From positions 1,401,309-1,465,308 of the forward strand of contig NZ_JACHZR010000001.1 in assembly GCF_014193695.1 (NCBI RefSeq): DNA of 64,000 nt, given 5' to 3'. The notes beneath the pieces were generated by a model, which was not told where the DNA came from, ran no database searches, and saw only the letters and a program-made list of their open reading frames with translations. Each line of letters starts with the position of its first letter. Positions within the stretch are counted from its first letter, which is position 1. The DNA is from Rhizobium sp. BK316. GTDB taxonomy: Bacteria; Pseudomonadota; Alphaproteobacteria; Rhizobiales; Rhizobiaceae. Positions 16,623-25,526 of the stretch are shown one piece after another. The translations under genes were made by a program, and so were the position numbers.

Positions 16623-19600
16623 TTACTCCGCAGCCATAGCGCGTTGCAGTTCTGGAGCATTTTGCTCTGTATGATGTGTTTCTCTTTCAGTCGGCTTGAT
16701 GCGGAACCAGGTGGCATAGAGAGCGGGGAGGAAGAGCAGGATCATTACGGTCCCGACCGCCGTGCCGCCGATCAGCGTGTAGGCCATTGATCCCCAGAAT
16801 ACCGAGTGGGTGAGAGGGATGAAGGCAAGGACGGCCGCGAGTGCTGTCAACATGACCGGACGTGTCCGCTGCACTGTCGCCTCGATGACGGCATGATAGT
16901 CGTCGAGACCGGCTGCCTGGTTCTCCTTGATCTGTTCAGTCAGGATCAAGGTGTTGCGCATCAGGATTCCCGCGAGCCCGATCAGTCCGAGAATGGCATT
17001 GAAGCCGAACGGTTGATGGAAGATAAGCAAGACGGGAACAACACCAGCAAGACCAAGCGGTCCCGTCAGCATCACCATGGTCATCGTTGACAGGCTGCGG
17101 ACCTGCAGGACGATGACGATCAGCATTGCGGCAATCATCGCCGGGAAGATCTGAACAAGGGCAACATTGGCCTTCAAAGATTCTTCGATGTTTCCGCCCA
17201 TCTCGATACGATATCCGACCGGAAGCGAGGCGATCAGCGGCTGGAGTGCCTTCAGAACCTGCTGCGAGACTTCGGGCGGCTGTGTCGCCTCGTTAATGTC
17301 CGAGCGGACCGTAATGACAGGCGTTCGGTCGCGCCTTTTCAGGATCGGCTCTTCAAACCGGATTTCAGAATGACCGATCTGATCGAGTGGAACCTGTCGG
17401 CCGTCCCGGCTCATCAGCGAGAAGTCTGCCAGTCTTGACGGATCAAGCCTGTTTTCGCCGGCACTGCGCGCGATGACGGGCACGTTCCGGATGTTCTCGC
17501 GAACCTGAGTGATCGGAATACCGCTCAACAGCAATTGCATCTGCTGGGCTGCCTCCGCCGGCGAAAGGCCGATCAGGCTCAGCCGATTCTGGTCAGGAAC
17601 GAAGCGCAGCACCGGCGTGCGGTTGCCCCAGTCGCGATTGGCCTGACGGACATCCGGCACGCCTTTCATGATGTCGAGGGCCTTCTCGGAGATCGCATAC
17701 AATTTCTTGGGATCCGGACCCATGACGCGGAACTCGACCGGGAATGGTGTGTAGGGACCGAATACGAGCTGCGTTACACGGACATAGGCTTCAGGTGCAA
17801 GCCCCTCCGAGACAGCCGTCCGGAGACGGTGCTTCAAGGCCTCGCGGGTCTCGGCGTCGGAAGTCAGCACGACGATCTTGGCGAAGGATGGGTCCGGCAA
17901 TTCCGGCGCCATGGCGAAGAAGAAACGGGGAGCGCCCTGGCCGACATAGCTGGTGACGGTCTTTGTCTCCGGCTGCTTTTGCAGCCACCCTTCGAGCTTC
18001 TCGACCGTGGCTGTCGTCGTCTCGATACTGGTACCCTCAGGCATACGGACTTCAACCAATACTTCCGGACGATCCGACGTCGGGAAAAACTGCTGCTTGA
18101 CCGCTCCCATGCCAACGACGGAGATACCCATGGCGATGCCGACCACCGCACATGTGACGAACTTGTGCCGCACCGCAAACTCGATCACCCCCCGAAGGCG
18201 GCGATAGTTCGAGGTGTCGTAGATGGCGTGATGGCCACCTTCAACCGGCTTGATCGCAGGCAGCATCTTGACGCCGAGGTAGGGCGTGAAGATCACGGCG
18301 ACGATCCAGGAGACGATGAGGGCAAAGCCCACCACCCAGAAGATGTTGCCGGCATATTCGCCGGCGGTCGAGCGGGCGAAGCCGACCGGCATCAGCCCGA
18401 TGATCGTTACCAGCGTACCGGATAGCATGGGGGCAGCGGTATGGCTCCACGCATAGGCGGCCGCCTTGATGCGATCCATCCCTTCTTCCATCTTCACCAC
18501 CATCACCTCGATAGCGATGATGGCGTCGTCGACCAGAAGGCCGAGCGCCAGGATTAGCGCACCGAGCGTGATGCGGTCGAAGAACCTGCCAGTCTCCAGC
18601 ATGATGAGGAAGACAACGGCAAGCGTGAGGGGCACGGCCAGTGCAACGACGATGCCAACACGCCACCCGAGGCTGATGAGGCTTACGAACAGCACGACGC
18701 CAAGCGCCATGGCGAATTTCAGCATGAACTCGCCGACGGCCTCCTGGATGTTGACGGCCTGGTCGCTGACCTTGGCGAGCGTCATGCCGAGCGGCAAGGT
18801 CTGTGCGATCGCACCTGATCTTTCTTCCAGCGCCTTCCCGAGCTCCAGACCATTCCATGCCTGCTGCATTACCACGCCGAGCATGATGGCAGGTTCGCCA
18901 TCGTGACGGATGATATAGATGGCCGGATCTTCATAGCCGCGACGAACCTCGGCAAAATCTGAGAGCTTCATCATGCGCCCGGCTGCGACGATCGGCGTAT
19001 CGGCGATCGCCTGTATGCTGTCATAAGCGCCATCGAAGCGGATGAAGACCTGCGGGCCGCGCGTATCGATCGATCCCGCCGGCGTCACGGTATTCTGCCG
19101 CTGCAAAGCGGCCGCAATGTCCTGTGCCGAAATTCCGAGAGTGGCCAGTTTGGCATAGGAGAATTCGACAAAGATCTGTTCGGGCCGTTCTCCGAGGATG
19201 TTGATCTTCTTGACACCGGGCACATGCAGAAGATCCTGACGGATCACTTCTGCCTGACGCACAAGGTCGCGCATCGGCATGCCCTTGGCCTTCAGTGCAT
19301 AAAGTGCGAAGCTGACATCGGAATACTCGTCGTTGACAAAGGGACCAAGAACGCCCTGAGGCAGGTTACGCGCCTCGTCTCCAAGCTTCTTTCGGGCCTG
19401 ATAGAATTCCTCTTCGACTGCCGTGGCCGGCGTACTATCCTTAAGCGTAACGGTCAGAAAGGCGTATCCCGGCCGCGTTGTCGTCTCTACGCGGTCGTAC
19501 CAGGTGAGTTCCTGAAGGCGTTTCTCAAGGGGTTCGGCGACAAGATCCTGCATTTCGCGCGCTGTAGCGCCCGGCCACACGGCTGTCACGGTCAGAGTCT

Positions 19601-19733
19601 TGATGGTGAACGAGGGGTCCTCCGCCCGCCCGAGCTTGGCAAAGGCATAGACGCCGGCGGCAGCAAGCAGGATGATGAAGAACAGGGTAACGGCTCTCTC
19701 GCGAACAGCGAGCGCGGACAAATTGAAGCTCAT
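16623..19733 (-). CDS. RND efflux pump, inner-membrane permease (AcrB/TriC-like)
   Basis: A 1036-residue proton-driven RND exporter with the full two-fold layout: one N-terminal membrane segment, a periplasmic porter loop, a six-helix bundle, and a repeat. The proton-relay Asp pair in helix 4 is present (LGLLVDDAIIAIE). The helix-10 position that is Lys in AcrB is Arg here (LMRNTLIL), as in the TriC/VexF-type branch. The start overlaps the adaptor stop by four bases. No outer-membrane factor is in this operon; the nearest is at 21668-23194. Substrates cannot be predicted. Confidence 0.93.
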   Translation of the reverse strand: MSFNLSALAVRERAVTLFFIILLAAAGVYAFAKLGRAEDPSFTIKTLTVTAVWPGATAREMQDLVAEPLEKRLQELTWYDRVETTTRPGYAFLTVTLKDSTPATAVEEEFYQARKKLGDEARNLPQGVLGPFVNDEYSDVSFALYALKAKGMPMRDLVRQAEVIRQDLLHVPGVKKINILGERPEQIFVEFSYAKLATLGISAQDIAAALQRQNTVTPAGSIDTRGPQVFIRFDGAYDSIQAIADTPIVAAGRMMKLSDFAEVRRGYEDPAIYIIRHDGEPAIMLGVVMQQAWNGLELGKALEERSGAIAQTLPLGMTLAKVSDQAVNIQEAVGEFMLKFAMALGVVLFVSLISLGWRVGIVVALAVPLTLAVVFLIMLETGRFFDRITLGALILALGLLVDDAIIAIEVMVVKMEEGMDRIKAAAYAWSHTAAPMLSGTLVTIIGLMPVGFARSTAGEYAGNIFWVVGFALIVSWIVAVIFTPYLGVKMLPAIKPVEGGHHAIYDTSNYRRLRGVIEFAVRHKFVTCAVVGIAMGISVVGMGAVKQQFFPTSDRPEVLVEVRMPEGTSIETTTATVEKLEGWLQKQPETKTVTSYVGQGAPRFFFAMAPELPDPSFAKIVVLTSDAETREALKHRLRTAVSEGLAPEAYVRVTQLVFGPYTPFPVEFRVMGPDPKKLYAISEKALDIMKGVPDVRQANRDWGNRTPVLRFVPDQNRLSLIGLSPAEAAQQMQLLLSGIPITQVRENIRNVPVIARSAGENRLDPSRLADFSLMSRDGRQVPLDQIGHSEIRFEEPILKRRDRTPVITVRSDINEATQPPEVSQQVLKALQPLIASLPVGYRIEMGGNIEESLKANVALVQIFPAMIAAMLIVIVLQVRSLSTMTMVMLTGPLGLAGVVPVLLIFHQPFGFNAILGLIGLAGILMRNTLILTEQIKENQAAGLDDYHAVIEATVQRTRPVMLTALAAVLAFIPLTHSVFWGSMAYTLIGGTAVGTVMILLFLPALYATWFRIKPTERETHHTEQNAPELQRAMAAE

Positions 19734-20845
19734 TGGTTGACCGCCTCTGCTTGTTCCGTACGAACGCTCGCACCGTCCTGCAGGAGATGCGCTCCGAGAG
19801 CGACGATCGGCTCGCCTGCCTCCAGGCTGGAAACCACCGCGACCTCCTCGCCGATCTTCTCTACCTGCACTGAACGGAACTGGACGGTCGACGATTTTTC
19901 GTCAAAGACCCACACACCGGTTCGGCTGCCGTCGTCAAAAACAGCGCCGACCGGCACCGCTGCATGCGACAGGCCGTTGTCGCTGGAAATTTTGATCGTC
20001 ACCGTCGCGCCGAGCGGGGCCGAGGCTGCGGCGCCATCCAGGACCCAGCGTGCTTCATAAGTGCGGGTTTGAGGATCGGCGGCATCCGAGATCTGCCGAA
20101 GCCGCGCCTTGTCTTGCCGGCTTTCGCTTCCGTAGATGCTTGCCTCGGCTATGTCTCCGATCTGAGGCCGGACGGATTCCGGAAGCCAGACCAGCGCCTC
20201 ACGAGGCCCGGCTTGGGCGAGCCGGATGACCGTCTGTCCAGCCGTGACCACTTGCCCCGGCTCCCCAAGCGTTTCGACGACCGTGCCATCGGTATCGGCG
20301 ATCAGCAGCGAATAAGTCGCTGCGTTTTCAGCGACCCTAGCATCTGCTTGCGCCGCCGCGAGCTGGGCGGTTGCGGTATCCAACGCTGCTTTTGCCTGTT
20401 CGTAACGCTGCGGAGAAGCGGCTGCCAGTCCGTTTTTCACCAAAGCGGCGTAGCGTCTCTCGTCCGCTTGCGCCTGGGTCAGGACGGCTTGAGCCGCAGC
20501 GACTGCATTGCGTTTTGCGGCAAGCGCCAGCCGCAGATCGGTCTCATCGATGCGCATCAAAGGCTGACCCGCCTTAACGTGCTCGCCGATGTCCACATAA
20601 CGCTGCATGATTTTGCCGGGCACACGAAATCCCAGGTTGCTTTGCACCCGAGCAGCGATTGTGCCCGTGAAGGTCCGCACAGTGCTATCCGGCCTCTTTG
20701 CGTCCACCAAGCTGACGAGTGGCGGCGCAACGCGGGGGTCGGCGGCTTGCGCCTTTCCTCCCGAGGCCTCGGCGACGAGAATGAACGCCGTAGCGCCCGC
20801 GGCAGCGAGTAGGCCGAAGCTGGTAAGAAGAATTTTGTGATTCAT
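19730..20845 (-). CDS. RND efflux periplasmic adaptor (membrane fusion protein)
   Basis: A 371-residue HlyD/AcrA-type adaptor. An N-terminal membrane anchor or signal (residues 7-27) is followed by a lipoyl half (NLGFRVPGKIMQRYVDIGEHVKAGQPL), an alanine-rich coiled-coil hairpin (about 100-170) and beta-barrel domains. No lipobox cysteine is seen, so it is probably anchored by its N-terminal helix. It is first in the pump operon, with a divergent TetR gene and multiple TAGAT/ATCTA repeats upstream. Confidence 0.92.
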   Translation of the reverse strand: MNHKILLTSFGLLAAAGATAFILVAEASGGKAQAADPRVAPPLVSLVDAKRPDSTVRTFTGTIAARVQSNLGFRVPGKIMQRYVDIGEHVKAGQPLMRIDETDLRLALAAKRNAVAAAQAVLTQAQADERRYAALVKNGLAAASPQRYEQAKAALDTATAQLAAAQADARVAENAATYSLLIADTDGTVVETLGEPGQVVTAGQTVIRLAQAGPREALVWLPESVRPQIGDIAEASIYGSESRQDKARLRQISDAADPQTRTYEARWVLDGAAASAPLGATVTIKISSDNGLSHAAVPVGAVFDDGSRTGVWVFDEKSSTVQFRSVQVEKIGEEVAVVSSLEAGEPIVALGAHLLQDGASVRTEQAEAVNQ

Positions 20846-20878
20846 GTCATTGACCCTTGTTCACGGGCGCAGCAGTTA

Positions 20879-20930
20879 AATTAGATTGCGATCTAACTCT
20901 AATTGTGATATAGATGTCAACTGAAATCTA
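20879..20930. promoter_or_regulatory. Cluster of TAGAT/ATCTA inverted repeats between adaptor and TetR genes
   Basis: The 97-base divergent promoter holds TTAGAT-N4-ATCTAA (20881-20896), AATTAGA-N12-TCTAATT (20879-20904) and TAGAT-N10-ATCTA (20911-20930). The last matches the SDR operator at 15595-15614. This pattern fits a local TetR repressor controlling itself, the pump operon and the distant SDR. Confidence 0.65.
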
Positions 20931-20943
20931 AATGGAGATTGCT

Positions 20944-21531
20944 ATGAGAGTCAGTCGCGCCCAAGCTGAAGCGAACCGAGAGACGGTCATCAACGTGGCC
21001 AGCAGGCTCTTTCGAGAGCACGGCTTCGATGGTATCGGCCTCAAGGATTTGATGAAGGGTGCCGGGCTCACCCAGGGCGCCTTCTACAAACAGTTCGAAT
21101 CCAAGAATGACTTGGCGGCATTGGCATCGCGGCGAGCGATGGAGAGCGCGACGCGTAGATGGTCGACGGTCGCCGCGGGTAGTCCCGATCCGCTTGAGGC
21201 AGTTGTCGGCCTTTACCTTTCGACCGATCACCGGGGAGAAACAGGCGACGGATGCCCTCTTGCAGCGCTTGGCTCCGATGCTGCGCGCCAAAGCGAAGGC
21301 GTACGAACTCCATTCCAGGATGGCATTGAAGCTCATCTACAGATTCTCGACGAACTGATCCCGGCATCGGACAGCTCGAAACCTTATGACAAAGCCATGG
21401 CTGTCCTGTCCCTCATGGTGGGTGCCGTGACGATCTCTCGCATCATGACAGATGAAGACATGTCGCGGCGGGTCCTCGAAACCGCCGCAGACGCGGTCAA
21501 ACGCATCACGAGCTGCACAGAAGAGGAATGA
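20944..21531 (+). CDS. TetR/AcrR-family transcriptional regulator
   Basis: A 195-residue repressor. Its N-terminal helix-turn-helix (about residues 14-55) has GFDGIGLKDLMKGAGLTQGAFYKQFESK, here cited only as the family pattern. The ATG at 20944 has GGAG six bases upstream and is preferred to the in-frame ATG at 20932. It is divergent from the RND adaptor, the standard position of a local efflux repressor of the AcrR/NemR type. It is the best candidate for binding the TAGAT/ATCTA repeats. Confidence 0.9.
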   Translation: MRVSRAQAEANRETVINVASRLFREHGFDGIGLKDLMKGAGLTQGAFYKQFESKNDLAALASRRAMESATRRWSTVAAGSPDPLEAVVGLYLSTDHRGETGDGCPLAALGSDAARQSEGVRTPFQDGIEAHLQILDELIPASDSSKPYDKAMAVLSLMVGAVTISRIMTDEDMSRRVLETAADAVKRITSCTEEE

Positions 21532-21667
21532 AATGCACGCGAGCGTTCTCTCCGTACCTCACCGCACGCCGCATTTCGGAGCCACATTAATCTCAGCGTC
21601 GACCGGTCGCAGCGCGCCGCCTCAAGAAGCTGGTTGCAGCGCCGAATAGACGGCTCACTGTCGTTCT

Positions 21668-23194
21668 TCATGGCTTTCGCGCCAGTCGCGGTCCCATATC
21701 TTTGTCGACAATTTCCCGCTTCGAGGCATCGACGCCCCCGTCCCAGCCGCCGCCGAGTGCTTTATTCAGCGCCACGTAGCTGTTGGCGAGCGCGATCCGG
21801 CTTTGAACGAGGTCATCTTCGGCGCTGTAGAGGAAGCGTTGCGCGTCCAGGACGGACAGGAAGTCCGCCGAGCCGCCTTCGTACAGGGTCCGCGCCAACC
21901 TCGCCGACTGACGGTATGCCTCGACTGATGCCGAGAGCTTGCCGTAACGCACCCTTTCCTGCGCCAGCGCGACCAGCGCATTCTCGATCTCCTCGAGGGA
22001 TCTCAACACCGCGGCCTGATACGCCACGAAATTTTGGTCCCGTTGAGCTTGGATGACCTCGACCGCCGCCTGCAGTTGCCCGCCTCTGAAGAGCGGAACG
22101 TTGAGCGCCGGCCCGAACGACCAGCCGATCGAAGAGTTTTTGGCAAGATCTCCGACGCTCAGCCCGGTGGTGGCAATGTTGCCGGTCAAATTGATCGAGG
22201 GATATCTTGAGGCTTCTGCCTGGCCTATCCTCGCGGTCGCCTGGGCCAACTGGCGCTCCGCTGAGCGTATATCAGGCCGCGACAGCAGGATATCGGCGGG
22301 AATGCCGACCGGCATCGGCAGCTTCGGTCGCGGGATCGGTGCCTGGCGCTTCAACCGTTCCGTAAGCTCGCCCGGCGCACGGCCCGTGAGGACGCTGAGC
22401 CGGTGGACCGCTTCGGCATAGGAAATCTTCAGGCCTGGTATCGCGGCCTCGGTCGATCGCGCCTGACCGGTGGCGTTGGCAAGGTCCATGGCCGTTGCGG
22501 AGCCTGCGGCCATTCGAACCTTAATCAATTGCGCCGCATCGCGTTGTGCCTTCGCCGTGCGTTGTGCGAGCGCGATGCGCGCCTGATAGCCCCGAGCGGA
22601 CACATAGTTGGAGGCAACGTCACCGATGAGCGTCAGCATGGCCAGCCGTAATTGTTCGTCGGCTGCCTCCACGCCATAGAAAGCCGCCTCGACGCCACGC
22701 TGGTTCCTGCCGAAGAGATCGATCTCCCAGCTTGCGTCGAATCCAGCCTGATATTGCGTTGAATCCTGCCGATCGGGGGCGGCTCCCCTCGCGGCCGCGG
22801 TCGTGGTTCTGAGACGGTTCGCGGAACTGTTGCCTCCAAGTGCCGGCAACAGGGTGCCCTCTGCCTGGCGGTAGGTCGCGCGCGCCTCCCTGACCTGGGC
22901 CTTCGCCGCCGCGACATCGAGGTTGCCCAGGATGGCTTCCTCGATGAGGGCATTCAAAGTCGGATCGCCGAGGCGGGTCCACCAGCGGGACAATTGCGGC
23001 CTGGCAATCGATTGGGTCCGATCCGCCGAGCTATATTTGATCGGGAGCGCAAGCGAAGGTTTCACATAATCAGGCCCAACCGTACAGGCGCCGAGGGACA
23101 AGACAAGCGGCAGCATGCCGATGAGCCGTGCAGATCCCGGCAGAGCCTTGTTCCAGGAACCCGTTACAGGGGTGGCCTGTGTCGCACTGGTCAT
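21668..23194 (-). CDS. RND efflux outer-membrane lipoprotein, NodT/OprM family
   Basis: A 508-residue TolC-like channel protein. A lipoprotein signal peptide ends at the lipobox LGAC (Cys37), and CTVGPDYVKP is the classic start of the mature NodT/OprM family. Two outer-membrane efflux repeats follow. It lies 43 bases downstream of the scrap of a deleted RND pump, so it was once the last gene of another efflux operon. It could now serve the complete pump at 16623-19733, which lacks its own channel. The promoter that drives it today is not obvious. Confidence 0.92.
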   Translation of the reverse strand: MTSATQATPVTGSWNKALPGSARLIGMLPLVLSLGACTVGPDYVKPSLALPIKYSSADRTQSIARPQLSRWWTRLGDPTLNALIEEAILGNLDVAAAKAQVREARATYRQAEGTLLPALGGNSSANRLRTTTAAARGAAPDRQDSTQYQAGFDASWEIDLFGRNQRGVEAAFYGVEAADEQLRLAMLTLIGDVASNYVSARGYQARIALAQRTAKAQRDAAQLIKVRMAAGSATAMDLANATGQARSTEAAIPGLKISYAEAVHRLSVLTGRAPGELTERLKRQAPIPRPKLPMPVGIPADILLSRPDIRSAERQLAQATARIGQAEASRYPSINLTGNIATTGLSVGDLAKNSSIGWSFGPALNVPLFRGGQLQAAVEVIQAQRDQNFVAYQAAVLRSLEEIENALVALAQERVRYGKLSASVEAYRQSARLARTLYEGGSADFLSVLDAQRFLYSAEDDLVQSRIALANSYVALNKALGGGWDGGVDASKREIVDKDMGPRLARKP

Positions 23195-23237
23195 CGTCTT
23201 GGATTCTTTCCTGTTTTATGATTCACATGCGCCTGGA

Positions 23238-23471
23238 TCAGGCGACCGGAGGATTGTCCGGCTGTGGTCTAGTGCTGGCGGAGTTCCTGTCGCGGCGACC
23301 AAATAGCCGCATGACGACGACATAGAAGACCGGCACGAAAAACACCGCCAATACGGTCGCGGAAACCATGCCGCCGAACACGCCGGTGCCGATCGCATGT
23401 TGGGTTTCGGAACTCGCGCCATGCGCAATCATCAGCGGTACGACACCCAGCGCGAAGGCAAGCGATGTCAT
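23238..23471 (-). pseudogene. C-terminal remnant of an AcrB-type RND pump
   Basis: The 77-residue frame begins [13 protein letters not shown] and continues through [22 protein letters not shown] (given here in two parts of the conserved segment). This matches the last two membrane helices of HAE-1 pumps such as AcrB. The remaining roughly 960 residues and the adaptor gene are missing. Upstream of the MTSL the frame stays open but similarity stops at about 23471. The RND scrap followed by an outer-membrane channel gene, opposite an AdeRS/BaeSR-like pair, is the footprint of a deletion in a tripartite efflux operon. Confidence 0.85.
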
Positions 23472-23592
23472 CTGCCGACGCTGGCAAACCGTGGAGATCG
23501 TGTGGAGGTATGGCGCAGATGGCAGTTGATAGCTCGACGTAGCGCTGCGACATCGAATACTATCAGGCCTTCAAACAATGGTGCCTTGCTAG

Positions 23593-24282
23593 ATGAACGC
23601 TCTTGCCATTATAGCCGAAGACGATTCGGAGATCGTCGATATCCTTGACGCCTACATGACGCGTGAAGGGTTTCGCACGGTACGTGCAGCCGACGGGAAA
23701 ACGGCGATTGACCTGCACCTCATCCTAAAGCCGGATCTGATGCTCCTCGATGTGACCATGCCACGCCTTGACGGCTGGGAAGTGCTCGCCGAGATCAGGC
23801 GCAGGGGCGATACTCCGGTCATCATGATCACTGCCCTTGATAAGGATATCGACCGTCTCCAGGGTCTCCGCATCGGCGCCGACGACTACATCGTAAAGCC
23901 CTTTAATCCTATTGAGGTGGTTGCTCGTGCCAAAGCGGTCCTTCGCCGTGCCGGGCTGGGCAACGCGGCGGGCGTGCTGCGGGTAAGCCGGCTGACGATC
24001 GATCTGGATAGTTATCAGGCGAGAGTCGAGGCAGACGGAGAAAACAAAGCCGTGCCGTTGACGCTCACGGAATTCCGACTTCTCGCCCATATGGCAAGAG
24101 CGCCGATGAAGGTCTTTGCGCGCGGAGAGCTTGTCGACGCCTGCCTCCCCGGAGGCGATGCGCTCGACCGGACGGTAGACAGCCATGTCAGCAATCTCCG
24201 CAGGAAGCTTGAATTGGCGGGTGCTCCCGGAATGTTGTCCGGTGTTCGCGGCGTCGGCTATAGACTGGCCGCGGAGCAATGA
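23593..24282 (+). CDS. OmpR-family response regulator (BaeR/AdeR-like)
   Basis: A 229-residue two-component regulator. The receiver domain has the acidic pair ED-D (residues 9-11), phospho-acceptor D53 (LLDVTMP), the conserved Thr and the Lys in VKPF. The C-terminal winged helix (about 130-228) ends with RTVDSHVSNLRRKL and GVRGVGYRL. It overlaps its kinase gene by four bases. The closest families by eye are BaeR and AdeR, which control RND efflux; here the neighbouring pump is deleted. Confidence 0.92.
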   Translation: MNALAIIAEDDSEIVDILDAYMTREGFRTVRAADGKTAIDLHLILKPDLMLLDVTMPRLDGWEVLAEIRRRGDTPVIMITALDKDIDRLQGLRIGADDYIVKPFNPIEVVARAKAVLRRAGLGNAAGVLRVSRLTIDLDSYQARVEADGENKAVPLTLTEFRLLAHMARAPMKVFARGELVDACLPGGDALDRTVDSHVSNLRRKLELAGAPGMLSGVRGVGYRLAAEQ

Positions 24283-25343
24283 TCCGGCGCTCCGCTCTCA
24301 GCCGCCAGATCCTGTTGTCGATGGCGGTTGTCACGATGATTGCCGTCTTGGTCGTGTTCTTCGGCGTCTACGTTATCTATGCCATTCTGATTTCGCTCTT
24401 TCCGTATCCGCTGGACGAGGATAGCTGGCTGCCAACGGAGACCGATCTTCTGATTCTCACCGGCCTTGCCTTGCCGGCCTTCCTCGTTGCAGGATTTGTC
24501 TCCCTCAAACTCGCTGCGCGCATCCTCGTGCCGATCAACTCGCTTGCCGAGAGCGCTCGCCGCATCGCAGATGGAGACCTCACCGCTCGCGCGACCCCAG
24601 GCGACCATTCGCTTGGCGAGACCGCCCATCTGGTCGCGGACTTCAACATCATGGCGCAAAAGCTTCAGGACATGGCCGACAACGTCGCCTTCTGGAATGC
24701 GGCGATTGCCCACGAGCTCAGGACCCCGCTTACAATACTCAAGGGCAGGCTGCAGGGCGTTGCCGATGGTTTGTTCCCCGTCGACGAGAAATTGATCGAC
24801 GGCCTCATGGTTCAGACCGAAGGGCTCACAAGGCTGGTCAACGACCTGCGCGTCGTCACCCTTGCTGATGCGGGCCGTCTGGACCTGCAGATCGAGCTCA
24901 TCGATCTCGCCGCAGAGATAAGGAAGGTCGCGGATGTCGTCGAGCCGTCGCTTCAGCAAGCGGGTTTTTCGCTGGAGCTTGCTCTTGTGGATATGACCGT
25001 TCCGGCGGATGCGGTTCGGCTCCGGCAGGTGCTCCTGGCGCTCCTGAACAACGCCCAACGTTATGCCAGACCTGGTCGTATTGAAGTTTTTACACTGGCC
25101 TCAGGAAACGAGGCCGTCATCCGGGTTGAAGATTCTGGCCCAGGGTTGCCGCCCAATTTCGACAAGCGCGCATTTGAACCTTTTACCCGCGCCGACGATT
25201 CCCGCTCCCGCCTTTACGGTGGTTCCGGTCTCGGTCTGTCCATAGTTCGCGCCATTGCGGAAGCACATGGTGGTCAGGCTTCATGCCGCAATTCCTCACG
25301 CGGAGGTGCGGTGTTCGAAATCTCTCTGCCACGGGCAACATGA
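24279..25343 (+). CDS. Sensor histidine kinase (BaeS/AdeS-like)
   Basis: A 354-residue membrane kinase. Two membrane helices (about 13-38 and 56-77) enclose a short periplasmic loop of about 18 residues, and a HAMP segment follows. The H-box IAHELRTPL has phospho-His H145. The N-box is LLNNAQRYARPG, and the G-boxes are EDSGPGLP and GGSGLGLSIV. The tiny sensor loop suggests that it senses membrane or intramembrane signals. It is the partner of the response regulator just upstream. Confidence 0.92.
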   Translation: MIRRSALSRQILLSMAVVTMIAVLVVFFGVYVIYAILISLFPYPLDEDSWLPTETDLLILTGLALPAFLVAGFVSLKLAARILVPINSLAESARRIADGDLTARATPGDHSLGETAHLVADFNIMAQKLQDMADNVAFWNAAIAHELRTPLTILKGRLQGVADGLFPVDEKLIDGLMVQTEGLTRLVNDLRVVTLADAGRLDLQIELIDLAAEIRKVADVVEPSLQQAGFSLELALVDMTVPADAVRLRQVLLALLNNAQRYARPGRIEVFTLASGNEAVIRVEDSGPGLPPNFDKRAFEPFTRADDSRSRLYGGSGLGLSIVRAIAEAHGGQASCRNSSRGGAVFEISLPRAT

Positions 25344-25526
25344 GGCCCTGCGGACGCTCTTCGCTGATGTTCGACACCACGTCCGTGCAGTCTCCGCCCG
25401 CCTAATCGCGAGGTTCTCGACAACACGAACTGCGCGGGAAACCTGCAGATATCCGGCCGAGTAAGAATGACGGGATCGAAATATGATCGCGGCCGAATGG
25501 AGGTTGGGTGGAGGGATCGTAAATTG

